Positions 1 through 6,586 of a stretch of 12,538 nucleotides of DNA are shown piece after piece. The notes beneath the pieces were generated by a model. That model made no database searches. It was not told the origin of the DNA and worked only from the letters and a program-made list of their open reading frames with translations. Every line of letters starts with the position of its first letter. Within the stretch, counting starts at the first letter, position 1. Made by a program: the position numbers and the translations under genes. Source of the DNA: Bacillota bacterium (GTDB lineage Bacteria; Bacillota_I; Bacilli_A; RFN20; CAG-826); contig JAEZSD010000033.1 in the NCBI GenBank assembly GCA_023422095.1, forward strand, positions 1 through 12,538, read 5' to 3'.

Positions 1-672
1 GGCAACGTCAATTTCGTTGGTATGAGCTAAATCGGAATAACTTAAATTGTTGACATATGTTGTGTTAATCTCAGTGACAGTTCCAGTATCCGTCACATTA
101 GCGGTGTTCCAAAAATCAATGACACCAAGTAAAGTATCTCCAGTACTACCCCCAGCCTCTTCATTTACTGCACATGTATAACCATAGGAAACACTATATA
201 AGTCGACATTTGCGTTTAATGCTGAGAACTCAACATAGTATGGATGAGAAGATAATGTATAATTTTCCCCTGAAACAGCATCATTGTATGCTCCCCATGT
301 CGAGGCATCATATGAGGTACGGAAACGGAGCGTTCCAGTTGTTGAAAAATTTATCGTTAACTCTTCAATTGAAAGAATGTGGTCGGAGTTAACCAATTGA
401 CCACCATTTTCAATTGTGCAATGTCCGCCAGTTAGAGGCGAGACATTAGTATAGTCAAAACTGACTGTCCAATTTCCACTAGCTGTCGAGAGGGAACGTT
501 CAGTCGAAGAGTAACTTGCGGTGATTCTATTTGAAGAATCTAGTGTTAAACCATAGATGACAGATTCAGCACGTTGAGGAAAAATTTGACCCGAATAATT
601 GGCAATACTGACTCCAATTGCTAATGCAGCAAAAGATGTCACAAAGCCAAGAGCAACATGTTTATATTTCAT
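1..672 (-). CDS. Secreted/surface protein, N-terminal part (cut by left edge)
   Basis: The minus frame is open from an ATG at 672 to the window edge, giving 224 residues with no stop, so the C-terminus lies outside. An AAGGAG ribosome-binding site at 680-685, 7 nt from the ATG, fixes the start. Residues 1-24 are a short basic start (MKYKH) followed by a hydrophobic stretch, consistent with a Sec signal peptide or a single membrane anchor. No lipobox cysteine is seen. The rest is rich in Ser, Thr, Asn, Gly and aromatics with alternating beta-strand character. Residues of about 70-175 look like a compact beta-sandwich module ending in YGYTC, a style I associate with extracellular proteins of uncultured Firmicutes and Mollicutes-like bacteria. 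Function is not recognisable; adhesion or glycan binding is only a guess. Confidence 0.8.
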   Translation of the reverse strand, partial: MKYKHVALGFVTSFAALAIGVSIANYSGQIFPQRAESVIYGLTLDSSNRITASYSSTERSLSTASGNWTVSFDYTNVSPLTGGHCTIENGGQLVNSDHILSIEELTINFSTTGTLRFRTSYDASTWGAYNDAVSGENYTLSSHPYYVEFSALNANVDLYSVSYGYTCAVNEEAGGSTGDTLLGVIDFWNTANVTDTGTVTEINTTYVNNLSYSDLAHTNEIDVA

Positions 673-714
673 TGTTATACTCCTTAGCACACTGTTTTAA
701 TATTACCGAAAAGG

Positions 715-728
715 TTTTCTCAAGAAAA
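715..728. repeat. Short palindrome upstream of the surface-protein gene
   Basis: A perfect 6-bp inverted repeat, TTTTCT-CA-AGAAAA, lies about 43 bp upstream of the start codon at 672. Its position would suit an operator, but short AT-rich palindromes occur by chance in this genome and no clear promoter was found next to it. Confidence 0.2.
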
Positions 729-861
729 GTGTTATCTGAATATTTTTATGTTTAAATCAAATAGTTTCGTTGCTATCAAATTAAATAGTTGAAAACAATG
801 TCGAATAATCACTTATAGATGGTGAAATTCGATTAGAAAAAGGGATTAATATTCTCAATAA

Positions 862-899
862 ATAAAAAAAGGTGAGTTCAGAAAGGGGGTCTGAACTCA
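862..899 (-). terminator. Rho-independent terminator on minus strand without an assigned gene
   Basis: A perfect 10-bp stem (873-882 pairing with 890-899, arm TGAGTTCAGA) encloses a 7-nt loop. Read on the minus strand it is followed at once by a U-tract, because the plus strand has a run of A at 861-870. No T-run follows on the plus strand, so it should stop transcription arriving from the right. No convincing minus-strand gene lies between it and the plus-strand gene at 1130. Confidence 0.7.
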
Positions 900-1129
900 T
901 ATTAAGTTATGCACAAAAGCCCTTATTCCCTTGCTTTTGCAAATATTAAATTACACTAATATTGTTTTTACTTTAAGTGAAATGCATTTATATTTCGAAA
1001 TGCACATTGCCAGACAAAAAACTTCCCATCTTCTCAGACCAAATTTGATAAATTGTTCATTATTAACGCATAAATCTTTTATTTTTTCCATTTTTCCTTA
1101 TTATAAGTATGAAAGCAAAAAACTGACTT

Positions 1130-1666
1130 ATGAAAAAGAAAATGGACGATTTAACAAAAGCTAAGCTCATTTATTCCGGAGAAATTTTGCTCTTTGCTAT
1201 CATATTCCTAACTCTAGGAATTCTCTTTCTTGTAAAAATTATTGATGTTCAAGATTACAAAAAATGGCTATTTCCAATTCTAACTATGGTTGGTGGTATT
1301 TGGAATATTAGTGAACTTATTTGGGCACTCTCTTCTCCTAAGAAAAGAAAGAAAACTTCTCTTCTGGATAAATTTCTTTTATTGCCAGCTTCAATAGCGT
1401 TTTTATCTTTTGGAATCTATGCCTTAGTCATTTTGATCAATAATCCTTCTACAACTTCTCTAGACGACTTCTTCCCCACTTATATTGGGGTGACTCTTTT
1501 ATACTCCTCTCTCATCTATTTCTTCCAATCTATATATCATTATTTCGTTCCCCTTCCAGCCTTATTAATCGCTGTAGAAGAGGATCGAAAAAGCCAAGAA
1601 AATAAGGAAAAAATCTTAGATGAAAATATTCCAGATAATGAAAATAATGACAATTCGCATGAATAA
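1130..1666 (+). CDS. Four-helix integral membrane protein, unknown function
   Basis: A 178-residue protein with four hydrophobic segments at about residues 18-38, 46-68, 82-104 and 117-140. A very basic linker (PKKRKK, about 70-75) lies between helices 2 and 3, and the C-terminal tail (about 149-178) is hydrophilic and acidic, rich in Glu, Asp and Asn. The basic linker suggests that loop faces the cytoplasm. I do not recognise the family. There is no clear Shine-Dalgarno before ATG 1130 or before the in-frame ATG at 1142, so the start is uncertain by four residues. An in-frame TGA just upstream rules out a longer form. The gene stands alone, with 230 nt before the next coding region. Confidence 0.75.
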   Translation: MKKKMDDLTKAKLIYSGEILLFAIIFLTLGILFLVKIIDVQDYKKWLFPILTMVGGIWNISELIWALSSPKKRKKTSLLDKFLLLPASIAFLSFGIYALVILINNPSTTSLDDFFPTYIGVTLLYSSLIYFFQSIYHYFVPLPALLIAVEEDRKSQENKEKILDENIPDNENNDNSHE

Positions 1667-1714
1667 TTATTGCTTATTTTTATTTGCTTATTAGTTGGTG
1701 TTTTTTTTCATATT

Positions 1715-1758
1715 TTGGTTAAAAATTGCCAAATGCAACCAATAATTGCGCTTTTTTT
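1715..1758 (+). terminator. Possible weak terminator after the membrane protein
   Basis: TTGGTT at 1715-1720 can pair with AACCAA at 1737-1742 around a 16-nt loop, and a run of T follows at 1752-1758. The stem is short and AT-rich and the T-run is offset from it, so this is a weak candidate. It is the only termination-like structure between the membrane protein and the GT8 operon. Confidence 0.25.
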
Positions 1759-1896
1759 GTTAATTTTGCTCAATTCTACTCGTTGATTCTTCTTGGTAGA
1801 GTGATATTTTTACATTCTATTTTGAAGCCGATGACCTTTAGATAGGTAAAACATTGTTTAATCGTTATTATGTTTGAGACCCAGGGAGGGCCATTT

Positions 1897-2874
1897 ATGA
1901 AACCAAATATTATTCCAATTTTCTTTGCTACAGATGACAACTACTTAGACTACTTACTTGTCACACTTGCTTCTTTAAAAGATCACGCTAGCAAGAACAA
2001 CCACTATGATCTTTATGTTCTCTATGATCGTATATCCTTTTCTAATCGCAAACGCGTCAAAGCTTTTGAACAAGACAACATTTCCATTAAGTTTGTGAAT
2101 GTTGGCCTCCGCGCTATGAGATTAGGAAATAATCTAGGAATTAGGGATTATTATACCAAGACCACTTACTTCCGTTTACTGCTTCCAACATTGTTCCCTA
2201 AATTAGACAAAATTTTATACTTGGATTGCGACATTGTTATTTTGGAAGATGTTGCCAACTTATATAACATTGATGTCGGTGAGAATTTAGTTGGCGCTTC
2301 ACCAGATTACGCTGTTAACACTGTCGATGAATTCGCTCAGTATGTCGAAAATGCTCTTGATCTTCCAAAGATTCGTTATTTCAATGCTGGCATTATTATC
2401 ATGAATCTTAGAAGAATGAGAGAAACTTTCTTTGAACAAAGAGTTATTAACTTAATTAACACCATGACATTCATGGTCGCTCAGGATCAGGACATACTTA
2501 ATGTCATTTGCAAAGGTCAAGTCCAATATTTCTCTTGGGAATGGGATGCCATGCCTGTCGGAGCTGAAATAAAGAATCCCAAATTAGTCCATTTCAATTT
2601 AATTTTCAAACCTTGGAGAATGGACGGTGTTCTTTATGAAGAGCATTTCTGGAAATACGCCAAGATGGCGGGTGTCTATGACAAGATCATTGCCAAAAAA
2701 GGTATTATTAGTCCAGAACAAAACGCAAAAGAATGGGCTGAGCTCAATAATTTAAAGATGGGCTGCTTAATGGAAGCTAAAAATTCCGAATATTATCGCA
2801 CCAATATCGAAAAAAGCAAAAGAAGCGAGGAGGATTTGTGGGCGCTTCAACTCCAACTTCAGAATATCGACTAA
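1897..2874 (+). CDS. Glycosyltransferase family 8 (GT8)
   Basis: A 325-residue GT-A fold enzyme of family GT8, which transfers a sugar from a nucleotide-sugar to an acceptor in a metal-dependent, retaining reaction. Visible marks are the N-terminal IPIFFATDDNY strand, the YFRLLLP segment (91-97), the DxD metal and nucleotide-sugar site LYLDCDIVI (D110, D112), the YFNAGIIIMNL acceptor-side motif (161-171), DQD (197-199) and a C-terminal H-x7-KPW segment (H232 to W240). No membrane segment is seen, so it should be cytosolic or membrane-peripheral. The start is ATG 1897, with GGGAGG at 1884-1889 spaced 7 nt; an upstream in-frame ATG at 1870 has no such site. It is the first gene of a three-gene operon with two acyltransferase-like genes, so a lipid or glycolipid acceptor is plausible. 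Exact donor and acceptor are unknown. Confidence 0.9.
   Translation: MKPNIIPIFFATDDNYLDYLLVTLASLKDHASKNNHYDLYVLYDRISFSNRKRVKAFEQDNISIKFVNVGLRAMRLGNNLGIRDYYTKTTYFRLLLPTLFPKLDKILYLDCDIVILEDVANLYNIDVGENLVGASPDYAVNTVDEFAQYVENALDLPKIRYFNAGIIIMNLRRMRETFFEQRVINLINTMTFMVAQDQDILNVICKGQVQYFSWEWDAMPVGAEIKNPKLVHFNLIFKPWRMDGVLYEEHFWKYAKMAGVYDKIIAKKGIISPEQNAKEWAELNNLKMGCLMEAKNSEYYRTNIEKSKRSEEDLWALQLQLQNID
2827..2840 (+). promoter_or_regulatory. Strong ribosome-binding site deciding a GTG start
   Basis: GAGGAGGA at 2827-2834, inside the 3' end of the GT8 gene, sits just before GTG 2838. It marks a non-AUG start that overlaps the upstream gene by 37 nt and suggests translational coupling. No other start in this frame has a comparable site. 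Confidence 0.75.
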
Positions 2875-3680
2875 AAGTTCTTAATAAAATTAAAGAGCTT
2901 GAAAGGATGGGTCTCTTCGATAAGGATGTCGAAGACGATCCTCCTTTTGACAAACTTAAAAAGGGCGAAGTCGATTATCCTCGTCGCCATCTATCTAGTA
3001 AAATAAAGGCCTGGTGGGCAACAAAATACTCTAATCGTTTCTTTGGCAAGATGTTAAAGAAAAAACAAATTATCATCGACGACATAATCGGAATTGAAAA
3101 CCTCAAAAATTTGAAGAGTGGAGCGGTACTTACTCAAAACCATTTCTCACCATTCGATGGTGTCCCCATCCATGTGGCGATGAATAAGAACTTTAAGAAA
3201 AAGAAACTCTACACTATTATTCGCGAAGGAAATTTCCGTTTCCCTGGAATCTTCGGTTTTTTCATGCGCAACTGCTACACTATTCCTCTTGCGAGTGATT
3301 ATGAATTGCTCAAAGAGATGAAACAAACCATCGACAATGTATTAAAAGATGGCCATTTTTTGCTCGTTTATGCTGAGCAATCGATGTGGTGGAATTACCG
3401 CAAGCCAAAACCATTGAAAATTGGCGCAGCTACTTTTGCTACTCAAAGTGGAGTGCCTCTTGTGCCCATGTTCATCACCATGAAAGATGATGACACAATC
3501 GATCAAGAAGGATTGCCAATTCAACGCTATACTCTTCATATATTAAAGCCAATTTATCCCGACCCTCTCAAGAGCGAAAAAGAAAATATTCGGTTAATGG
3601 TTGAAACAAATGAAAAAATGTGGAAACAATGTTATGAAGAGAATTATCAAATTCCTTTAACTTACGAGACGGAGAAATAG
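2838..3680 (+). CDS. PlsC-like lysophospholipid acyltransferase (LPLAT family)
   Basis: A 280-residue member of the glycerolipid acyltransferase superfamily, which moves an acyl chain from acyl-carrier protein, acyl-phosphate or acyl-CoA onto a glycerolipid-type hydroxyl. The catalytic HX4D block is NHFSPFD (H102, D107). Block II is IREGNFRFPG (128-137), block III is YAEQSMWW (178-185) and block IV is GVPLVPMF (205-212). Block III keeps the glutamate but lacks the usual EGTRS form; EQxMWWNYRKP is, to my knowledge, a subfamily version in Firmicutes rather than a defect. The first 60 residues are charged and polar with no signal peptide, so it likely acts at the inner membrane face. Translation starts at GTG 2838. 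It lies between GT8 and the CrtO-like gene, which argues for acylation of a glycosylated lipid, though a plain phosphatidic-acid role is possible. Confidence 0.88.
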   Translation: MGASTPTSEYRLKVLNKIKELERMGLFDKDVEDDPPFDKLKKGEVDYPRRHLSSKIKAWWATKYSNRFFGKMLKKKQIIIDDIIGIENLKNLKSGAVLTQNHFSPFDGVPIHVAMNKNFKKKKLYTIIREGNFRFPGIFGFFMRNCYTIPLASDYELLKEMKQTIDNVLKDGHFLLVYAEQSMWWNYRKPKPLKIGAATFATQSGVPLVPMFITMKDDDTIDQEGLPIQRYTLHILKPIYPDPLKSEKENIRLMVETNEKMWKQCYEENYQIPLTYETEK

Positions 3681-3685
3681 TTGGC

Positions 3686-4294
3686 ATGATCATTTACTTA
3701 ACAATAATTGTTTTAGGGACCGCGATTTGCGCTTTGCTGAATATTTTCTTCAACCCAATGAAGGAACCTTGGTACTTTTACGCTATTTATAGCGTGGTTA
3801 TTACGATATCGTTGATTCTCATCGATGCTCTCGTGGCCATGATTGTTCGTAAAATGCCCGAAAAAATGTTCGCTAAAGACAAATTTATTTATCGATTAGG
3901 CAAACGAGAAAAGAAATTTTACGATTTAATTGGTGTTAAAAAGTGGAAGGAAAAAGTCCCAGAATTGGGTGGTTTCACTTCCTTTCATAAAGATCGCATT
4001 GCTGATCCTTTCAATAATGATTACCTCAATCGTTTCATTCTTGAAGCCCACTACGGCATCAGCATTCACTTGTGGAGCGTCCCCTTTGGCTTCTTAGTAA
4101 TCTTTCTTGATTATCAGATGTTCTTAGGCACCAGTAATTTATTCTTAACGATGGCAATACCACTAGCGTGTATCAATGCTGCATTAGTGGTCGCCCCAGC
4201 CTTTATATTAAAATATAATCTTCCCAAATTAGTGAAGATTCGCGATCATAATCTCCGCCAACAAAAATTGGCAAATGAAAAGTCTCCCAGTTAG
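3686..4294 (+). CDS. CrtO-like (glycosyl-diaponeurosporenoate acyltransferase-type) membrane protein
   Basis: A 202-residue membrane protein with hydrophobic segments at about residues 2-22, 29-54, 123-142 and 151-175. Between helices 2 and 3 lies a soluble core with the pattern FYDLIGVKKWK, then P92 and GGF (95-97), followed by E120 and H122. That pattern matches what I recall of the CrtO family, which acylates the sugar of glycosyl-4,4'-diaponeurosporenoate in staphyloxanthin synthesis. No carotenoid desaturase or synthase gene is present here, so a different glycolipid substrate is inferred. The gene starts 5 nt after the acyltransferase stop. Its GGAG (3671-3674) is 11 nt from ATG 3686, rather long, so coupling to the upstream gene may help. 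The stop codon sits inside the loop of a terminator hairpin. The family call is from memory of motifs and is moderately sure. Confidence 0.6.
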   Translation: MIIYLTIIVLGTAICALLNIFFNPMKEPWYFYAIYSVVITISLILIDALVAMIVRKMPEKMFAKDKFIYRLGKREKKFYDLIGVKKWKEKVPELGGFTSFHKDRIADPFNNDYLNRFILEAHYGISIHLWSVPFGFLVIFLDYQMFLGTSNLFLTMAIPLACINAALVVAPAFILKYNLPKLVKIRDHNLRQQKLANEKSPS

Positions 4295-4319
4295 TAAGGA
4301 GACTTTTTTAATTTATTTT
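4278..4319 (+). terminator. Terminator ending the lipid operon, shared with gpmA
   Basis: A perfect 10-bp stem, AAAAGTCTCC at 4278-4287 with GGAGACTTTT at 4298-4307, has a 10-nt loop that contains the TAG stop at 4292-4294. It is followed by a T-rich tract. On the minus strand the same hairpin begins 5 nt after the gpmA stop and is followed by TTTTCATTT, so it probably serves both convergent genes. Confidence 0.8.
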
Positions 4320-5062
4320 TTCTTAGCTTGGTTAGCGACGCTGAGGATCTTTTCTTGAATGGCTTTTTGATCGCCAATATATTCATGGGATATGACCTTC
4401 ATGTCATCGTCAAACTTGTAGACAAGGGGAATGCCTGTTGGGATGTTAACTCCGACGATATCATCATCAGAGATACCATCTAAGAATTTAACTAAAGCTC
4501 TTAGGGAGTTACCGTGAGCCGCAATAAGAACATTCTCACCTCTTTTTAAGCGGGGAAGAATTTCTCGATCGTAGAAAGGAATAACGCGTTGAACGGTATT
4601 ATATAACGACTCCGCGAGGGGAATATCCTTTTTGTCAACTTTCTGATAAGCAGGCGCAAAGGCAGCGTTTCTCTTGTCATCTTCTTCGAGAGATGGCGGT
4701 GGTACATCGTAGGAACGACGCCACAATGTAACTTGTGCGTCACCATACTTTGCAGCGGTTTCGGCTTTGTTAAGCCCTTGGAGAGCTCCGTAATGACGTT
4801 CATTGAGTTCCCATGTCTTATAAACTGGTAAAAATTCTCGATCCATCTCGGATAAAACAAAATTTAAAGTGTGAATTGCTCGTTTGAGATAGGAAGTATA
4901 GCAAACATCGAATTCAATGCCACTCTCTTTTAGAGCGACTCCTCCGGCTTTGGCTTCTTCAACACCGGTGGCAGATAAATCAACATCAGTCCAACCAGTA
5001 AATAAATTAAGCTTGTTCCATTCGCTTTCGCCGTGGCGGACAAGCACTAAGATTCTTTCCAT
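4313..5062 (-). CDS. gpmA: 2,3-bisphosphoglycerate-dependent phosphoglycerate mutase
   Basis: Interconverts 3-phosphoglycerate and 2-phosphoglycerate in lower glycolysis through a phosphohistidine intermediate. At 249 residues it has the usual length of dimeric or tetrameric dPGM. The phospho-accepting histidine is in LVRHGESEW (H10). R61, E88 in ELNERHYG, R89 and the second active-site histidine in AHGNSLRAL (H183) are all present. GWTDVDLS (23-30), the RRSYDVPPP block (115-123) and NIPTGIPLVY (206-215) are typical. It starts at ATG 5062 with AAGGAGA at 5068-5074. It is divergent from eno, the next enzyme in the pathway. No manganese-dependent iPGM lies in the window. No defect is seen. Confidence 0.97.
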   Translation of the reverse strand: MERILVLVRHGESEWNKLNLFTGWTDVDLSATGVEEAKAGGVALKESGIEFDVCYTSYLKRAIHTLNFVLSEMDREFLPVYKTWELNERHYGALQGLNKAETAAKYGDAQVTLWRRSYDVPPPSLEEDDKRNAAFAPAYQKVDKKDIPLAESLYNTVQRVIPFYDREILPRLKRGENVLIAAHGNSLRALVKFLDGISDDDIVGVNIPTGIPLVYKFDDDMKVISHEYIGDQKAIQEKILSVANQAKKK

Positions 5063-5089
5063 AATATTCTCCTTTTAGTCTTAAAAATA

Positions 5090-5095
5090 ATTATA
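5090..5095 (-). promoter_or_regulatory. Candidate -10 box for gpmA
   Basis: A perfect TATAAT on the minus strand lies 27 nt upstream of the gpmA ATG and would give a leader of about 20 nt that includes the AAGGAGA site. No good TTGACA-like -35 is found at normal spacing, so the call is tentative. Confidence 0.4.
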
Positions 5096-5213
5096 AATAA
5101 TCCTTATCCATTTTACCTATCCAATCAAGACAATTCAACATTCTAATAAGAATAGATAGAAAGGAAAATAAGTTCTTAATCGCATAGGGTTTCCTTTTTT
5201 TCTTTTATTAATA

Positions 5214-5219
5214 TATAAT
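5214..5219 (+). promoter_or_regulatory. Candidate -10 box for eno
   Basis: TATAAT at 5214-5219 lies 24 nt before the eno ATG and leaves room for a short leader with AGGAGG at 5233-5238. The -35 region is a pyrimidine-rich TTCCTT stretch and does not match consensus. Together with the gpmA box it makes the 181-nt region a divergent promoter for two consecutive glycolytic steps. Confidence 0.45.
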
Positions 5220-5243
5220 AACAACAGAAAATAGGAGGCAATT

Positions 5244-6536
5244 ATGCCATATATTAGTTCAATTCACGCTCGGGAAGTTATCGACTCACGTGGCAATCCC
5301 ACAATTGAAGTGGAAGTCACTACTGAATCTGGAGCTTTCGGAAGGGCTATTGTTCCCTCAGGTGCTTCAACTGGCGAAAGAGAAGCATTAGAACTCCGTG
5401 ATGGAGATAAAAAACGCTTTGGTGGTAAGGGTGTCCTTAAAGCGGTCGAAAACGTTAATACTATCATCGCCCCTGAAATTATCGGTTTACCTGTTGATCA
5501 ACAAGTATTAATCGATGAAACAATGATTAAATTAGATGGTACTGAAACCAAAGAAAAATTAGGAGCGAACGCCATTTTAGGTGTATCTCTCGCTGTTGCA
5601 AGAGCCGCTGCTGATTTCTATGGAATGCCATTATACAAATACCTCGGTGGACCAAATGCAAAAATGTTGCCAGTTCCAATGATGAATGTCATTAATGGCG
5701 GTAGCCATGCCGACAGTTCTGTCGATTTCCAAGAATATATGATTATGCCTGTCGGAGCTAAATCTTTGCGCGAAGCTCTCCGCATGGGCGCTGAGACTTT
5801 CCACGCTTTAAAGAAAGTCTTAAAAGATAAAGGCCACGTCACCGCAGTTGGTGATGAAGGTGGATTTGCTCCAAATCTCGGCAGCAACGAAGAACCTTTG
5901 GAAGTTATCGTTGAAGCTATCAAAAAAGCGGGATATGTACCTGGCAAAGATATTTGCTTAGCTATGGACGTCGCTGCCAGTGAATTCTACAATTCTGAAA
6001 CCGGAATGTATGAATTAAAGAAATCCAAAGGTGGTAATTTAACCACTGACCAAATGATCGACTTACTCGCTTCCTTTGTGGAAAAATATCCTGTCATCTC
6101 AATCGAAGATGGTCTTGGTGAAAGAGACTGGGCTGGTTGGAAAAAACTTACTGACCGTTTAGCAAAAAAGATTCAAATTGTTGGAGACGACTTATTCGTT
6201 ACCAATCCTAAGATTGTTAAGAAAGGTATTCAAGAAGGTCTCGCCAATAGCGTGCTTATTAAGCTCAACCAAATCGGAACTCTTACCGAAACATTGGATT
6301 GCTGCCAAGAAGCTGAAAGAGCAGGTTACACCTGCGTCGTCAGCCATCGTTCAGGCGAAACTGAAGACACCACCATCGCTGATTTAGTCGTTGGCTTAAA
6401 CGCTGGTCAAATCAAGACTGGTTCAATGAGCCGTACTGATCGTATCGCAAAATACAATCAATTAATGAGAATTGAAGAAGAATTAGGCGAGACTGCCCAA
6501 TTCAAAGGCAAAGAAGTCTTCTACAACTTAAGATAG
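5244..6536 (+). CDS. eno: Enolase (phosphopyruvate hydratase)
   Basis: Dehydrates 2-phosphoglycerate to phosphoenolpyruvate in the cytosol. The 430-residue length is normal and the alignment-level features run end to end: the VIDSRGNPT start, the mobile loop PSGASTGEREA (38-48), GGSHADSSVDFQEYM (152-166), GDEGGFAPN (203-211), and Mg ligands D242, E288 and D315. The catalytic base K340 is in LIKLNQIGT. SHRSGETEDT (367-376) and K391 in IKTGS (389-393) are also present. SSVD replaces the more common NNVD, and VVGLNAGQ replaces the more usual AVATNAGQ; both look like lineage variation. It starts at ATG 5244 with AGGAGG at 5233-5238. It forms a divergent pair with gpmA and is followed by its own terminator. 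Confidence 0.98.
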   Translation: MPYISSIHAREVIDSRGNPTIEVEVTTESGAFGRAIVPSGASTGEREALELRDGDKKRFGGKGVLKAVENVNTIIAPEIIGLPVDQQVLIDETMIKLDGTETKEKLGANAILGVSLAVARAAADFYGMPLYKYLGGPNAKMLPVPMMNVINGGSHADSSVDFQEYMIMPVGAKSLREALRMGAETFHALKKVLKDKGHVTAVGDEGGFAPNLGSNEEPLEVIVEAIKKAGYVPGKDICLAMDVAASEFYNSETGMYELKKSKGGNLTTDQMIDLLASFVEKYPVISIEDGLGERDWAGWKKLTDRLAKKIQIVGDDLFVTNPKIVKKGIQEGLANSVLIKLNQIGTLTETLDCCQEAERAGYTCVVSHRSGETEDTTIADLVVGLNAGQIKTGSMSRTDRIAKYNQLMRIEEELGETAQFKGKEVFYNLR

Positions 6537-6553
6537 TTCTCCAATTACAAGCT

Positions 6554-6581
6554 AAACCCATCGTTTGATGGGTTTTTATTT
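6554..6581 (+). terminator. Rho-independent terminator of eno
   Basis: AAACCCATC (6554-6562) pairs perfectly with GATGGGTTT (6567-6575) around a GTTT loop, followed by TTATTT. It begins 18 nt after the eno stop. There is no U-run on the minus side, so it mainly serves eno and not the convergent hydrolase gene that ends at 6587. Confidence 0.88.
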
Positions 6582-6586
6582 GCTCT

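Larger units (their letters stand above)
673..1129. other. Non-coding gap between divergent genes
   Basis: This 457-nt AT-rich stretch separates the minus-strand surface protein from the plus-strand membrane protein. It holds the 715-728 palindrome, a strong minus-strand terminator at 862-899, and a TATAAT on the minus strand at 1100-1105. A short plus-strand frame at 931-1164 is lysine- and isoleucine-rich, overlaps the next gene out of frame and has no ribosome site; I do not regard it as a gene. A 46-codon minus frame at 951-1091 is discussed as a finding. Confidence 0.6.

Noticed and set aside
931..1164. 77-codon plus-strand frame
   Set aside because: No ribosome site, low-complexity AT-rich content, and it overlaps the better-supported gene at 1130 out of frame.
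4546..4860. 104-codon minus frame inside gpmA
   Set aside because: It is an alternative frame of the gpmA coding sequence, which is fully conserved.
5160..5197. AAAGGAAA / TTTCCTTT inverted repeat followed by a T-run upstream of eno
   Set aside because: It lies upstream of the likely -10 box, has a 22-nt loop and is low complexity, so neither terminator nor attenuator is convincing.
5618..5947. 109-codon minus frame antisense to eno
   Set aside because: Proline- and serine-rich shadow of a highly conserved gene with no initiation signal.
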